Assembly (NCBI GenBank): GCA_963834825.1
Contig: CAWICZ010000014.1
Coordinates: 434,001 to 498,000 of the forward strand
DNA: 64,000 nt
Source of the DNA: JACDAN01 sp963834825
GTDB taxonomy: Bacteria; Actinomycetota; Thermoleophilia; Gaiellales; Gaiellaceae
Direction: 5' to 3'
A program made the position numbers and the translations under genes. Shown here piece after piece: positions 24,370 through 33,500 of this stretch (position 1 is its first letter; the number at the start of each line of letters is the position of its first letter). The notes beneath the pieces were generated by a model. It was not told the DNA's origin. It saw nothing but the letters and a program-made list of their open reading frames with translations, and did not search any database.

Positions 24370-25417
24370 CGTCGCGCCGCTGCCCGGCCTCGAGGCGCCG
24401 GCGACGCAAGCTACGCCGAAGCCGCAGAACTGGCTCGAGCGCGGGCCGTCGAAGCGGCTCATGCTCGTCTCCGGCCGCTCGCACCCCGACCTGGCCGCCG
24501 ACATCGCCGCGAAGCTGGGTGTCTCGCTGAGCCCCGTCGACCTGAAGACGTTCGCCAACGGCGAGGTGTACTGCCGCTACGAGGAGTCGGTGCGCGGTGC
24601 CGACCTGTTCATCGTCCAGTCGTGCGCGGGCGTCGGGAAGGTCAACGCGTACCTCTGGGAGCTCCTGGAGATGATCAACGCCGCGAAGCTCGCGTCGGCC
24701 AAGCGCGTCACGGCGGTCATGCCGTGGTTCCCCTACTCGCGCCAGGACAAGAAGTCGGCACCTCGTGAACCGATCTCGGCGCGGCTCCTGGCCGACACGC
24801 TCGAGAAGGCGGCCTGCGTCGACCGCGTCCTCACGATGGACCTCCACACCGGCCAGATCCAGGGCTTCTTCACGATCCCGGTCGACCACATGACCGCGCT
24901 CCCGCTCTTCGCTCAGTACTTTCGCGACAAGGGCCTCTCGGGCGACAGCGTCGTGTCCGTCTCGCCGGACGCGGGCCGGGCCAAGCTCGCGCGGCGGTTC
25001 GGACAGATGCTCGACGCCGACCTGGCGATCATGAACAAGACGCGGCCCGCCCACGACCAGGCGTCGATCACCGAAGTGATCGGGGACGTCGCCGGCAAGA
25101 TCGCCTTGATGGGCGACGACATGATCCTCACCGGCGGCACGCTGCGTGCCGGCGTGAAAGCGTTGCGCGCGTCCGGCGCGAAGGAGGTCTACGTCTTCGC
25201 GACGCACGGCCACTTCGTCGGCGACGCCCTCGAGAAGCTCGCGGACGCCGAGGTCACGGAGATCGTGGTCACCGACACCGTTTCGCTCAGCCCATTGGAG
25301 CGGCCGGCGAAGCTCACAGTCCTGCCGGTCTCCGGGCTGCTGGCCGACACGATCATGAACGTCTTCGCCGACGAGTCGGTCTCGGCCGTCTTCCAGGGCG
25401 CGAATCAGCTCTTTTAA
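24323..25417 (+). CDS. prs: Ribose-phosphate pyrophosphokinase (PRPP synthase)
   Basis: The frame gives 364 residues from GTG 24323 (GGAGG at 24306-24310), with 47 nt of overlap with glmU; a later start is possible because homology begins near RLMLVSGRSHPDLA. Conserved parts are ANGEVYCRYEESVRGAD, PWFPYSRQDKK, MDLHTGQIQGFF and the PRPP loop DDMILTGGT. It converts ribose 5-phosphate and ATP to PRPP for nucleotide, His and Trp synthesis. A strong hairpin follows 2 nt after the stop. Confidence 0.95.
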   Translation: MDVTETKTETTVTTTDVAPLPGLEAPATQATPKPQNWLERGPSKRLMLVSGRSHPDLAADIAAKLGVSLSPVDLKTFANGEVYCRYEESVRGADLFIVQSCAGVGKVNAYLWELLEMINAAKLASAKRVTAVMPWFPYSRQDKKSAPREPISARLLADTLEKAACVDRVLTMDLHTGQIQGFFTIPVDHMTALPLFAQYFRDKGLSGDSVVSVSPDAGRAKLARRFGQMLDADLAIMNKTRPAHDQASITEVIGDVAGKIALMGDDMILTGGTLRAGVKALRASGAKEVYVFATHGHFVGDALEKLADAEVTEIVVTDTVSLSPLERPAKLTVLPVSGLLADTIMNVFADESVSAVFQGANQLF

Positions 25418-25418
25418 G

Positions 25419-25447
25419 CAGCCGAAAGTCCTGCGGACTTTCGGCTG
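25419..25447 (+). terminator. 13-bp perfect hairpin after prs
   Basis: CAGCCGAAAGTCC pairs perfectly with GGACTTTCGGCTG around a TGC loop, starting 2 nt after the prs stop and ending 4 nt before GTG 25452. There is no U-tract. It is likely a terminator for glmU-prs, or a structure at the start of the next gene. Confidence 0.65.
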
Positions 25448-25451
25448 GACA

Positions 25452-26885
25452 GTGGTGCTCGGCTCACTGTGTGGGCTCCTTCTGTATCGCGTCGCGCCTG
25501 ACGTACGAGGGAAGCCGCTCTACGAGGACGAGGCGATCGCCGGCCTGATCGCGATGCGACCCTTTGGCGAGGTCCTGGACACCGTCCTGGTCGATCGCGG
25601 CGGCGCCCCGCTTCACTTCGTGCTCACGCACCTCGTGTTCTGGGTCGACAGGAGCCCGGAGGCGTTGCGCTGGCTTTCGGTTCTGCTCGCCCTCGCGACG
25701 GTGCCGCTCTGCTTCGAGCTGGGCCGGCGGCTCGACGGAGCTGCGGCCGGCGTCGTGGCGGCGGCCGTGGCGGCGTCCTCGACGGCGCTGGCCGTGTACG
25801 GCAGCTTCGGACGGATGTACGCGCTCCTCGCGTTCGTCGCCGCGCTCTTCGCCGTGCTGTTCGTCCGCGCGCTCGAGCTGCGCACGACAGCGGCCGTGGC
25901 AGCGGCCGCGGCGGCCGGTTGGCTGCTCCCGGCCACGCACCCCTACGGCGCGATCCCGGCCTTCGTTGCGCTTGTCGCAGCGGCAGTGATCTGGCGCGGG
26001 CGGCCCCTGCGCGCCGCCTGGCCGGTGGCGCTAGCGGTGCTTGCGGCGCTGCCGCTCCTCGTCGCCGACCTGCAGCTCGCCGACCGCGCGGACGTCGGCG
26101 CCGGGGGGGAGCGGTCGCTGGCTTCTCCGGGCGAGGCGTGGACCGAGCTCGTCGCCGCCGTGTCCGCATTCGCAGGCGGCGACGGCCTCCCGTTCGTGTT
26201 TTTCTCTGCCCTCGCCTTGGTCGGGCTCGGCGTTCTACTGCGGCGGAACCCGGCCGTGGCCGCGCTCGCACTCTCGACGGCGATACCCCCGCTCCTTTTC
26301 GTCCTTGTCCGTACCGACGCCACGCCGGACCTCTCACCTCGCCACATGTTCTACGGCCTGCCGCTCTGGGCCGCGGCAATCGGCGTGGGAACGGCAAGGC
26401 TCGCGGTACCGCTCGGACGCGAGCTCGCGGCGCTCGCTCTCGCGGCCGTCGCGCTCGTTGCGATCCTCGCGCCGCCGAGCGCGCTCCGCGACCCCCGCGA
26501 GCTGGGCTTCGGGACGACCCCCGTCGACACCGAGACCCGCATCCGGGCAGCGGGCGACGACGTCCTCGTTCCCTACTCGACGGTGTTTCTGGCATCGCTA
26601 CAGGACGTCGACGGCGCGCTGGCGCTGCCTCACGCCCCCGGCGACCAGATCGTGCGCACGCTGGACCACGCCCGGGAGCCGATCGGTGGGGTGTACGTCG
26701 CGATACCGACGGAGCCGTGGACGGTCCGACGGCTCGCCGGACCCTTCGACAAGCCCGCGGCGCTCTCCGCCGCCGCAGCAGCGCTTGCCGATGCGGACCA
26801 CACGCCGCGACTTCGCAAGTGGTTCGCCTGGATCGAGCCCGGGCTCTGCGAGGCGCTGCGCGAGCTCGATCGGCCCTGTCCCTAG
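25452..26885 (+). CDS. GT39-like (mannosyltransferase-type) integral membrane glycosyltransferase
   Basis: A 477-residue polytopic protein. The first luminal loop contains the family-like acidic motif YEDEAIAGLIAMRPFGEVL and DRGGAPLHFVLTHLVFW, which matches the DE/HPP-type loop of PMT/ArnT-like enzymes that use polyprenyl-phosphate sugars. At least ten hydrophobic segments follow (LLALATVPLCFELG, LLAFVAALFAVLFV, WPVALAVLAALPLLVA and others), then an extracytoplasmic C-terminal domain of about 120 residues. The acceptor is unknown. The start may be GTG 25452 or 25455. Repeat copy 4 begins at its stop codon. Confidence 0.8.
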   Translation: MVLGSLCGLLLYRVAPDVRGKPLYEDEAIAGLIAMRPFGEVLDTVLVDRGGAPLHFVLTHLVFWVDRSPEALRWLSVLLALATVPLCFELGRRLDGAAAGVVAAAVAASSTALAVYGSFGRMYALLAFVAALFAVLFVRALELRTTAAVAAAAAAGWLLPATHPYGAIPAFVALVAAAVIWRGRPLRAAWPVALAVLAALPLLVADLQLADRADVGAGGERSLASPGEAWTELVAAVSAFAGGDGLPFVFFSALALVGLGVLLRRNPAVAALALSTAIPPLLFVLVRTDATPDLSPRHMFYGLPLWAAAIGVGTARLAVPLGRELAALALAAVALVAILAPPSALRDPRELGFGTTPVDTETRIRAAGDDVLVPYSTVFLASLQDVDGALALPHAPGDQIVRTLDHAREPIGGVYVAIPTEPWTVRRLAGPFDKPAALSAAAAALADADHTPRLRKWFAWIEPGLCEALRELDRPCP

Positions 26886-27046
26886 TGCCTCGTCCAGCAA
26901 TACATGCCGGCCTCTGGCCCGCGATCACGCGGCGCCTGAGCCCACCCTCGTCCGCACCAAGGCTTCCTAGCCTTGGCACGGCCGAGTGCGAGCTCAGGCT
27001 TGGTGCTCGCGACCCAGAGCCTCGGCGGCATTACTGGACGAGGCAC
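26885..27046 (+). repeat. Palindromic hairpin element, copy 4
   Basis: A 162-bp copy whose first base is the G of the TAG of the GT39-like gene. The ends are GTGCCTCGTCCAGCAATAC and GCATTACTGGACGAGGCAC. It carries three compensatory differences from copy 1: position 6 T-A (26890/27041), position 28 C-G (26912/27019) and position 53 T-A (26937/26996). The apex loop is TTCCTAG. The rplY -10 box starts 4 bp after its right end. Confidence 0.95.
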
Positions 27047-27063
27047 CGCTAAACTGGCGCGCC

Positions 27064-27774
27064 GTGGCAGGCGAGCGAGTCAAGATCGAGGTCCAGGAGC
27101 GAGAGGAGCGCGGCTCGGCTGCGACCCGGCGGCTCCGCAAAGCGGGTTTGATCCCCGGCGTCCTCTACGGGCGTGGGAAGAAGCCGCATGCCATCTCAAT
27201 CGGTGAGCGCGACCTGCGCAAGGCGTTGACGGGGCCTGCGGGGCTGCACGCAATCCTCGACGTCGTTCTCGAGGGGCAGAAGACGACGCACCCCTCGATT
27301 CTCAAGGACTACCAGGCCCACGTCATCACCGGCCGGCTCGCCCACATCGACCTCCAGGAAGTTCGCCTCGACCAGCCGATCCAGGCTCAGGTCGTGATCG
27401 AGCTCGTCGGCGAGGCGGCCGGGTCGATCGAGGGCGGCGTGCTCTCCCAGGTGACCAGGGAGATCAACGTCGAGGCTCTGCCGCTCGAAGTGCCGGAGCG
27501 GATCGAAGTCGACGTCACCTCGATGCAGATGGGCGACACGCTTCGCCTGACCGATGTTGCCGCGCAGGACGGCGTCACGTTCCTCGACGATCCCGAGGAA
27601 ACGGTCATCGCAACCGTGACGGTGCCGACGCAGATCGTCGAGCCCGAGCCCGAAGAGGAAGAGGAGCTCGAGGAGGGCGTGGAGCTCGCCGAGGGCGAGG
27701 AGGCTCCCGAAGCCGCGGAGGGCGAAGAGCCCGCCGAGGGTGAGGCAGCGCCCGAAGAGACTTCCGAGGAGTAA
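27064..27774 (+). CDS. rplY: 50S ribosomal protein L25/general stress protein Ctc
   Basis: A 236-residue TL5/Ctc-type L25. The 5S rRNA-binding N-terminal domain (ERVKIEVQEREERGSAATRR, LIPGVLYGRGKKPHAI) is followed by the C-terminal TL5 beta domain (HIDLQEVRLDQPIQAQVVIE). A Glu/Pro-rich acidic tail (EPEEEEELEEGVELAEGEEA) ends it. The start is GTG 27064, 8 nt after a TAAACT -10 box (27050-27055), so the mRNA is leaderless. It overlaps pth by one base (TAATG), the usual rplY-pth pair. Confidence 0.96.
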   Translation: MAGERVKIEVQEREERGSAATRRLRKAGLIPGVLYGRGKKPHAISIGERDLRKALTGPAGLHAILDVVLEGQKTTHPSILKDYQAHVITGRLAHIDLQEVRLDQPIQAQVVIELVGEAAGSIEGGVLSQVTREINVEALPLEVPERIEVDVTSMQMGDTLRLTDVAAQDGVTFLDDPEETVIATVTVPTQIVEPEPEEEEELEEGVELAEGEEAPEAAEGEEPAEGEAAPEETSEE

Positions 27775-28367
27775 TGCGCCTCTTCCGTCGAGGCGAGCAG
27801 GCCTCGACGCTCGACCTGCTGGTCGCCGGCCTCGGGAACCCGGGGCGGGAGTACGAGCGCACGCGTCACAACCTCGGCTGGCTCGTCGTCGACGAGCTGG
27901 CGCGGCGCCACGCCGGCTCCTTTCGCTCGAAGTTCTCCGGTCAGCTCGCGGAGGTCCGGGTGGGCGACGACAAGGTCGCGTTGCTCAAGCCCGAGACGTT
28001 CATGAACGAGTCGGGCCGGTCGATCGCCGCCGCGACGAGGTTCTTCAAGGTCGATCCTGGCGCGCTCCTCGTCGTCCACGACGACGTCGACCTCGAGCCC
28101 GAGCGCTTCCAGGCCCGCCTCGGAGGCGGACTGGCCGGCCACAACGGCCTTCGCTCGATCGCCCAGACCCTGGGGACGAACGACTTCCTGCGCCTCCGCC
28201 TCGGGGTCGGACGTCCCGGGCGCGGCGACCGCCGGAGCGTCTCCGACTACGTGCTCGCGGCGTTCGACCCCGAGACTGACGTCGACGCCCTGGTCGCGAG
28301 GGCGGCCGACGCGGTCGAGACGCTCCTCGCCGCCGGCCTCGACGAGACCCAGCGCCGGTACAACTAG
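27774..28367 (+). CDS. pth: Peptidyl-tRNA hydrolase
   Basis: A 197-residue Pth. A short basic N-terminal extension (RLFRRGEQASTLD) precedes VAGLGNPGREYERTRHNLG, which holds the catalytic His and the Asn that binds the substrate. Further motifs are KPETFMNESG, VVHDDVDLE and GGGLAGHNGLRSI. It recycles peptidyl-tRNAs released by stalled ribosomes. Its ATG shares a base with the rplY stop. Confidence 0.97.
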   Translation: MRLFRRGEQASTLDLLVAGLGNPGREYERTRHNLGWLVVDELARRHAGSFRSKFSGQLAEVRVGDDKVALLKPETFMNESGRSIAAATRFFKVDPGALLVVHDDVDLEPERFQARLGGGLAGHNGLRSIAQTLGTNDFLRLRLGVGRPGRGDRRSVSDYVLAAFDPETDVDALVARAADAVETLLAAGLDETQRRYN

Positions 28368-28371
28368 GGCC

Positions 28372-30342
28372 GTGAACGGATTCGTTCGCGTGGGGCGAGG
28401 GGACGGCGCGGGAAGTGGGGACGGCGCTCGCCCGCGGACGGGGCGGACGTGGTGGGACGTCATGCATCCCGAGGGCTCGACGGGAACCTGGCGCGACCTG
28501 CCCGCGCTGCTCTGGGACTCCATCCGCCTCGTCTGGAGCGCGGGTCGCAATGTGTTCCTCGTCACCTCGATCCTGCAGCTCCTCTCGGCCGTCGGGATCG
28601 CCGTGCAGCTCTTCGTCGCGAAAGCCGTGTTCGACGCCATCCTGGGAAACGGCGGCACCGCCGACTTCCAGCAGCTCGCGCCGCCGCTCGCCGCTTTGGT
28701 CGTGGTCACCGTCGCTCTCGACCTGGCGCGCGCGATCCAGAGCGAGCAGACCCGCGTCCTCGGAGAGCTGGTCGGCCGCAAGGCGGTCGACCGCGTCATG
28801 GACGTCTCGACTCGGATCGACCTCCTCGCCTTCGAGTCGCCCGACTTCTACGATCGGCTCCAGCGTGCCCGCGCGCAGGGCCAGTTCCGTGCGCTCCAGA
28901 CCGTCAACGGCCTGCTCGGCATCGTCGGCGCCCTTGTCACCTCTGCGGCAATCATCGTCGCGCTGGCCGCCCTCCAGCCGCTGCTGCTCCCCTTCGTCCT
29001 GATCGGCTATCTGCCGCTCTGGGTCGTCGCCTCGCTGAACACCCGCGACCTCTACCACTACACGCGCGGCATGACCCCGAACGATCGGCAGCGGAGCTAC
29101 CTCCAGAACGTGCTCATGGGCCGGAACGCCGCCAAGGAGGTACGGGCGTTCAACCTTGCGGGTTTCCTCCGGCAGCGCTACGACCGCCTCTACGACGAGC
29201 GCATCGCCGAGCTCCGGCGGCTGGCCAAGCGCCGTACGGTCCGGTCGCTGCTCGGCTCGCTGACCTCGTCGGCGGTCACGGTCGGGACGATCGCCATGCT
29301 GTCCTGGCTCTACCTCAGCGACCGGATGAGCCTGGCTGCGGCCGGTGCCGCGGTCTTCGGTCTCTACCAGCTCGCGAACCAGCTTCGGGGCCTGCACATG
29401 AGCGCGACGTCGCTCTACGAGGCGACGCTCTTCATTCGCGACTACTCGTCGTTCCTGACGCTCGAGCCTACGATCGAGGCCCGCGAGGGCTCCGCCTCTG
29501 CGCCGGTGGGATTCGACCGGCTGACGGTTGAAGACGTGTCGTTCACGTACCCGGAGTCGGAGCGACCCGCTGTCGACGGAGTCTCGCTCGAGGTCGGCAA
29601 GGGTGAAGTGGTCGCCCTGGTCGGCGAGAACGGCTCCGGGAAGACGACGCTTGCGAAGATGCTGGCGGGCCTCTACCGGCCGGAGCGCGGCCGGATCCTC
29701 TGGGACGACACCGATCTCGCGGACGTCGACGCCGACGAGCTCCGGCAGCGGGTCGCCGTGATCTTCCAGGACTTCGAGCGGTACCTCCTGCCGGCGCGGG
29801 AAAACGTCGGCCTCGGGCGCAAGGAGCGGATCGAAGACTTCGAGGGGATCGTCGAAGCGGCCGCGCGGGCGGATGCCGACGACTTCATCTCGAAGCTGCC
29901 CGAGGGCTACGAGACGATGCTCGGGCGCGAGTTCTCGGGCGGATTCGACCTCTCGATCGGGCAGTGGCAGCGCGTTGCCCTCGCGCGGGCGTTCTTCCGC
30001 GACGCGCCGTTCGTGATCCTCGACGAGCCGACTGCGTCGCTGGACGCCCGGGCCGAGAGCCGGCTCTTCGAGCGGATGCACGAGCTGCTCGACGGGCGCT
30101 CGGTCGTGCTGATCTCGCACCGCTTCTCGAGCGTGCGGTCGGCCGACCGGATCTACGTGCTGCATGAGGGCCGGGTCGTCGAGCACGGGACCCACACCGA
30201 GCTGATGGCCGAGGACGGCCTCTACGCGGAGCTCTTCACCCTCCAGGCGCGGGCGTACGTGGAAGATCCGCGACTCGCGCGGCCGGAGGGCGAGCCGCCG
30301 GATGAGGCCCCGATCGAACAGGTCTTCTTCGGGACTCCGTAG
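28372..30342 (+). CDS. ABC transporter, fused permease and ATP-binding protein
   Basis: A 656-residue half-transporter. About 340 residues carry the six-helix exporter domain (FLVTSILQLLSAVGIAVQLF, LAALVVVTVALDLARAIQS). The nucleotide-binding domain follows with Walker A VGENGSGKTTLAKML, signature LSIGQWQRVALARA, Walker B FVILDEPTASLD and the H loop LISHRFSSV. The signature starts LSIGQ rather than LSGGQ. The exporter domain resembles those of peptide or lantibiotic-type exporters. The substrate is unknown. It starts 4 nt after pth. Confidence 0.9.
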   Translation: MNGFVRVGRGDGAGSGDGARPRTGRTWWDVMHPEGSTGTWRDLPALLWDSIRLVWSAGRNVFLVTSILQLLSAVGIAVQLFVAKAVFDAILGNGGTADFQQLAPPLAALVVVTVALDLARAIQSEQTRVLGELVGRKAVDRVMDVSTRIDLLAFESPDFYDRLQRARAQGQFRALQTVNGLLGIVGALVTSAAIIVALAALQPLLLPFVLIGYLPLWVVASLNTRDLYHYTRGMTPNDRQRSYLQNVLMGRNAAKEVRAFNLAGFLRQRYDRLYDERIAELRRLAKRRTVRSLLGSLTSSAVTVGTIAMLSWLYLSDRMSLAAAGAAVFGLYQLANQLRGLHMSATSLYEATLFIRDYSSFLTLEPTIEAREGSASAPVGFDRLTVEDVSFTYPESERPAVDGVSLEVGKGEVVALVGENGSGKTTLAKMLAGLYRPERGRILWDDTDLADVDADELRQRVAVIFQDFERYLLPARENVGLGRKERIEDFEGIVEAAARADADDFISKLPEGYETMLGREFSGGFDLSIGQWQRVALARAFFRDAPFVILDEPTASLDARAESRLFERMHELLDGRSVVLISHRFSSVRSADRIYVLHEGRVVEHGTHTELMAEDGLYAELFTLQARAYVEDPRLARPEGEPPDEAPIEQVFFGTP

Positions 30343-30406
30343 CGATTTCGACACACAGTCGGCCCAATCGAGATCGCATCGCGGCGGCAGGCTTGGGGTG
30401 CCCCGT

Positions 30407-30425
30407 GGGTGGGTGGGGGTTAGGG
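30407..30425 (+). other. G-quadruplex-type motif upstream of mfd
   Basis: GGGTGGGTGGGGGTTAGGG has four G-runs with loops of 1, 1 and 3 nt, the canonical four-tract pattern, on the non-template strand. A fifth run (GGG, 30428-30430) follows. It lies in the 169-bp gap between the ABC transporter and mfd, about 45 bp upstream of a TACCAT -10-like box (30470-30475). The rest of that gap holds nothing else recognisable. Confidence 0.6.
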
Positions 30426-30483
30426 ATGGGACCGACGAGGCGCCGACGCCCTGGGTCGGGTCCGCCGCGTACCATTCACCGCC

Positions 30484-30503
30484 CCGGAACCTGACCGTTC
30501 CGG
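30484..30503 (+). other. Leader hairpin of mfd
   Basis: CCGGAAC pairs with GTTCCGG around a 6-nt loop (CTGACC). The hairpin lies between the TACCAT box and the mfd ATG, so it would be in the mRNA leader. No Shine-Dalgarno sequence is visible after it. Confidence 0.45.
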
Positions 30504-30511
30504 CTTTCGTC

Positions 30512-33500
30512 ATGGACCAACCGGTACTGCACATACTCACCCAGGAGCTCGCCGGGAGCGACCGCTTCCGGGCCTTCCTCGACGAGCTCCGCGCGACCCG
30601 CCGGGAGCTCGCCGTCGAGGCCGCCGATCGCCGCGGGCCGAGAGCTCGGGTGTCCGAGGCGGCGCTGCCCCTCTTCCTCTCCGCGCTCCACGGCGAGCTC
30701 GATCGTGGCGTCGTCGTCCTGCTCCCCGAGGACGCGGACGCGCGTGATGCGGCAGAGGCGGCATCGTGGTTCGTCGACCCTGACCGCGTCGCGCTGCTCC
30801 CGAGTCGCGGCGTCCGCTGGGAATCCGGGCTCGAGCCGGCGCCGCACCTCGTCGGCGAGCGTGCCCGGGCCCTGGACGTGCTGGCGGCCGGCGGTCTTGT
30901 CGCGGTGTCGGCCACGGCTCTCGCCGAGGGCATGCCGCCGCCTGCAGAGCGCCCCGAGCCGATCCGCCTGCCCGACGACGCCGAGGACTTGACGGAGCGC
31001 CTCGCCCTCGCCGGCTACGAGCGCGTCGAGCGCGCCGAAGAACGCGGCCAGTTCGCAGTGCGAGGCGGGATCGTCGACGTCTTCCCGACCACAGGCCGCG
31101 AGCCGCTCCGGATCGAGCTCTTCGGCGACGAGATCGAGTCGATCCGTGTCTTCTCGCCGTTCACGCAGCGGACGCTGCATCCGGTCGACCGAGCGGTGAT
31201 CTATCCGGCCGTGGAGCGACGGAGCGACCTGGTCGAGCCGACGCTCGTCGACGAGGACGAGCCGATTCCGGTTCCCGACGACCTCATCGCGCCGCTGGAC
31301 CGCACGCCTGACGTCGTCTGGCAGCCCGACGCAGTCCGCCAGCTCTGGGAAGAGGAAGAGCTTCCGGCGCAGCAGCTCGCCGGCGCCGCCGAGCTCGATC
31401 CGTTCCCGAGCGGACAGCCGTTTTCCTTCGAGGCCCAACGCCCGGCGATCGCCGCCCGGGGGCTCGCCGAGGCCGAGCACGAGCTCGGGGCCCTCGTCCG
31501 CGCCGGGCTTCGAGTCGTCGTCGCCTTCGCGCACCGCGGCGAGGCGCTGAGGAGCCAGAACCTGCTCCGCCGCGTCGAAGCTCGCCTGTTCGAGGAAGGC
31601 GATGAGCTGCCGACGGAGGCCGAGCTCCTCTACGCGGTCTCGCCGGCGCGCCGCGGCTTCGTCTGGCGCGAGCTCGGCATCGCCCTGCTCCCGGACACTC
31701 AGATCTTCCGTCGCAAGCCTCGCGCCGCCGCCCGAGTCGGCCGCTCGCTCCAGTCGTTCGCCGACCTTCGCACCGGCGATCACGTCGTCCACGAAGACCA
31801 CGGCGTCGGCAAGCTGCTCGGCTTCGAGACGAAGGAAGTCGCGGGCGTCACCCGCGACTACCTCCTGCTCGCCTTCCGCGGCGACGACCGCCTCTACGTC
31901 CCGCACGAGCAGCTCGGGAAGGTCTCGCGCTACGTCGGGATGAACGGCGCGCCGGCCCTGTCCAAGCTCGGGGGCAAGGCCTGGCAGCTGCTCAAGAGCC
32001 GGGCCCGCGAGGGCATTCGCGAGCTCGCCGGCGAACTGCTGCGCCTCTATGCCCAGCGCCAGCAAGCGCCCGGCTTTGCGTTCGACCTCCGCCACGAATA
32101 CCTCGAGCAGCTCGAGGCGAGCTTCCCGTATCGCGAGACCGAGGACCAGCAGGCGGCGATCGAGGCGGTGAAGCAGGACCTTGAGGCGCCCCGCCCGATG
32201 GATCGGCTCGTGTGCGGCGACGTCGGCTTCGGCAAGACCGAGGTCGCGGTTCGCGCCGCGTTCGCGACCGCCCTCAACGATCGACAGACGATGATGCTCG
32301 TTCCGACGACCGTGCTGGCGCAGCAGCACTGGAACACGTTCCGCGAGCGCTATCGCGACTTCCCGGTTCGCGTGGAGATGGTCTCGCGCTTCCGGAGCGC
32401 AAAGGACACGAAACAGGTGCTCGCCGACTTCGCCGAAGGGAAGGTCGACGTCCTGATCGGAACCCACCGCGTCCTCTCGCGCGACGTGATCCCGAAGGAC
32501 CTGGGGCTCGTGATCGTCGACGAGGAACAGCGCTTCGGGGTGGCGCAGAAGGAGCTGCTCCGCCAGCTGCGGCTCGAGGTCGACGTCCTGGCGATGACGG
32601 CGACGCCGATCCCACGCTCGCTGCACATGTCGCTGTCGGGGTTGCGCGACATCTCCGTGATCGAGACACCGCCCGAGGGCCGCCGGCCGATCCGAACGCA
32701 CGTCGGCGAGTTCGACGAGGACCTCATCAAGCAAGCCCTCGAGCGGGAAGTCGCGCGCTCCGGGCAGGGCTTCTACCTGCACAACCGTGTGGAGACGATC
32801 GACGAGCGCGCTTCCTGGCTTCAGGAGCTGGCGCCGAACCTGCGCTTCCTGGTCGCGCATGGCCAGATGCGCGAGCGGGAGCTCGAGGATCGAATGGTCT
32901 CGTTCCTGCGGGGCGACGCCGACGTGCTCGTCTCGACGACGATTATCGAGTCCGGTCTCGACATCCCGCAGGCGAACACGCTCGTCGTCGAGCGTGCCGA
33001 CGCCCTCGGCCTCGCCCAGCTCTACCAGATCCGTGGTCGGGTCGGCCGATCCGACGTCCTCGCCCACTCGTATCTCTTCTATCCCGACGCATCGGAGCTC
33101 ACCCCCGAGGCGCGAGCCCGTCTCGCCACGCTCGCCGATCACACCGAGCTCGGCGCCGGCTTCGCGATCGCGATGCGCGACCTGGAGATTCGCGGCGCCG
33201 GTGACCTCCTCGGCGCCGAGCAGTCGGGGCACGTCGCGGCGCTCGGCTTCGAGCTCTACGTCGAGCTGCTGGCCGAGGCCGTGGCGGAGCTCTCCGGCGA
33301 ACGTCGACCCGCCGCCCGACCAGTCCGGGTCGACGTCCGCGTGGACGCGTACGTCCCGAACACATACGTCGACTCCGAGGCACTGCGGATCGATCTCCAC
33401 CGGCGGCTCGCGCTCGTGGAGACCGAAGACGAGCTCCGCGAGCTCGAGGCCGCGACCGTCGATCGCTTCGGGCCGCTGCCCGACCCCGTTCGCAATCTGT

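Noticed and set aside
28045..33400. Very long minus-strand ORFs (about 960-970 codons) opposite the ABC transporter and mfd
   Set aside because: They are antisense shadows of real genes in high-G+C DNA, with no recognisable domains and Arg/Glu/Asp/Leu-biased composition.
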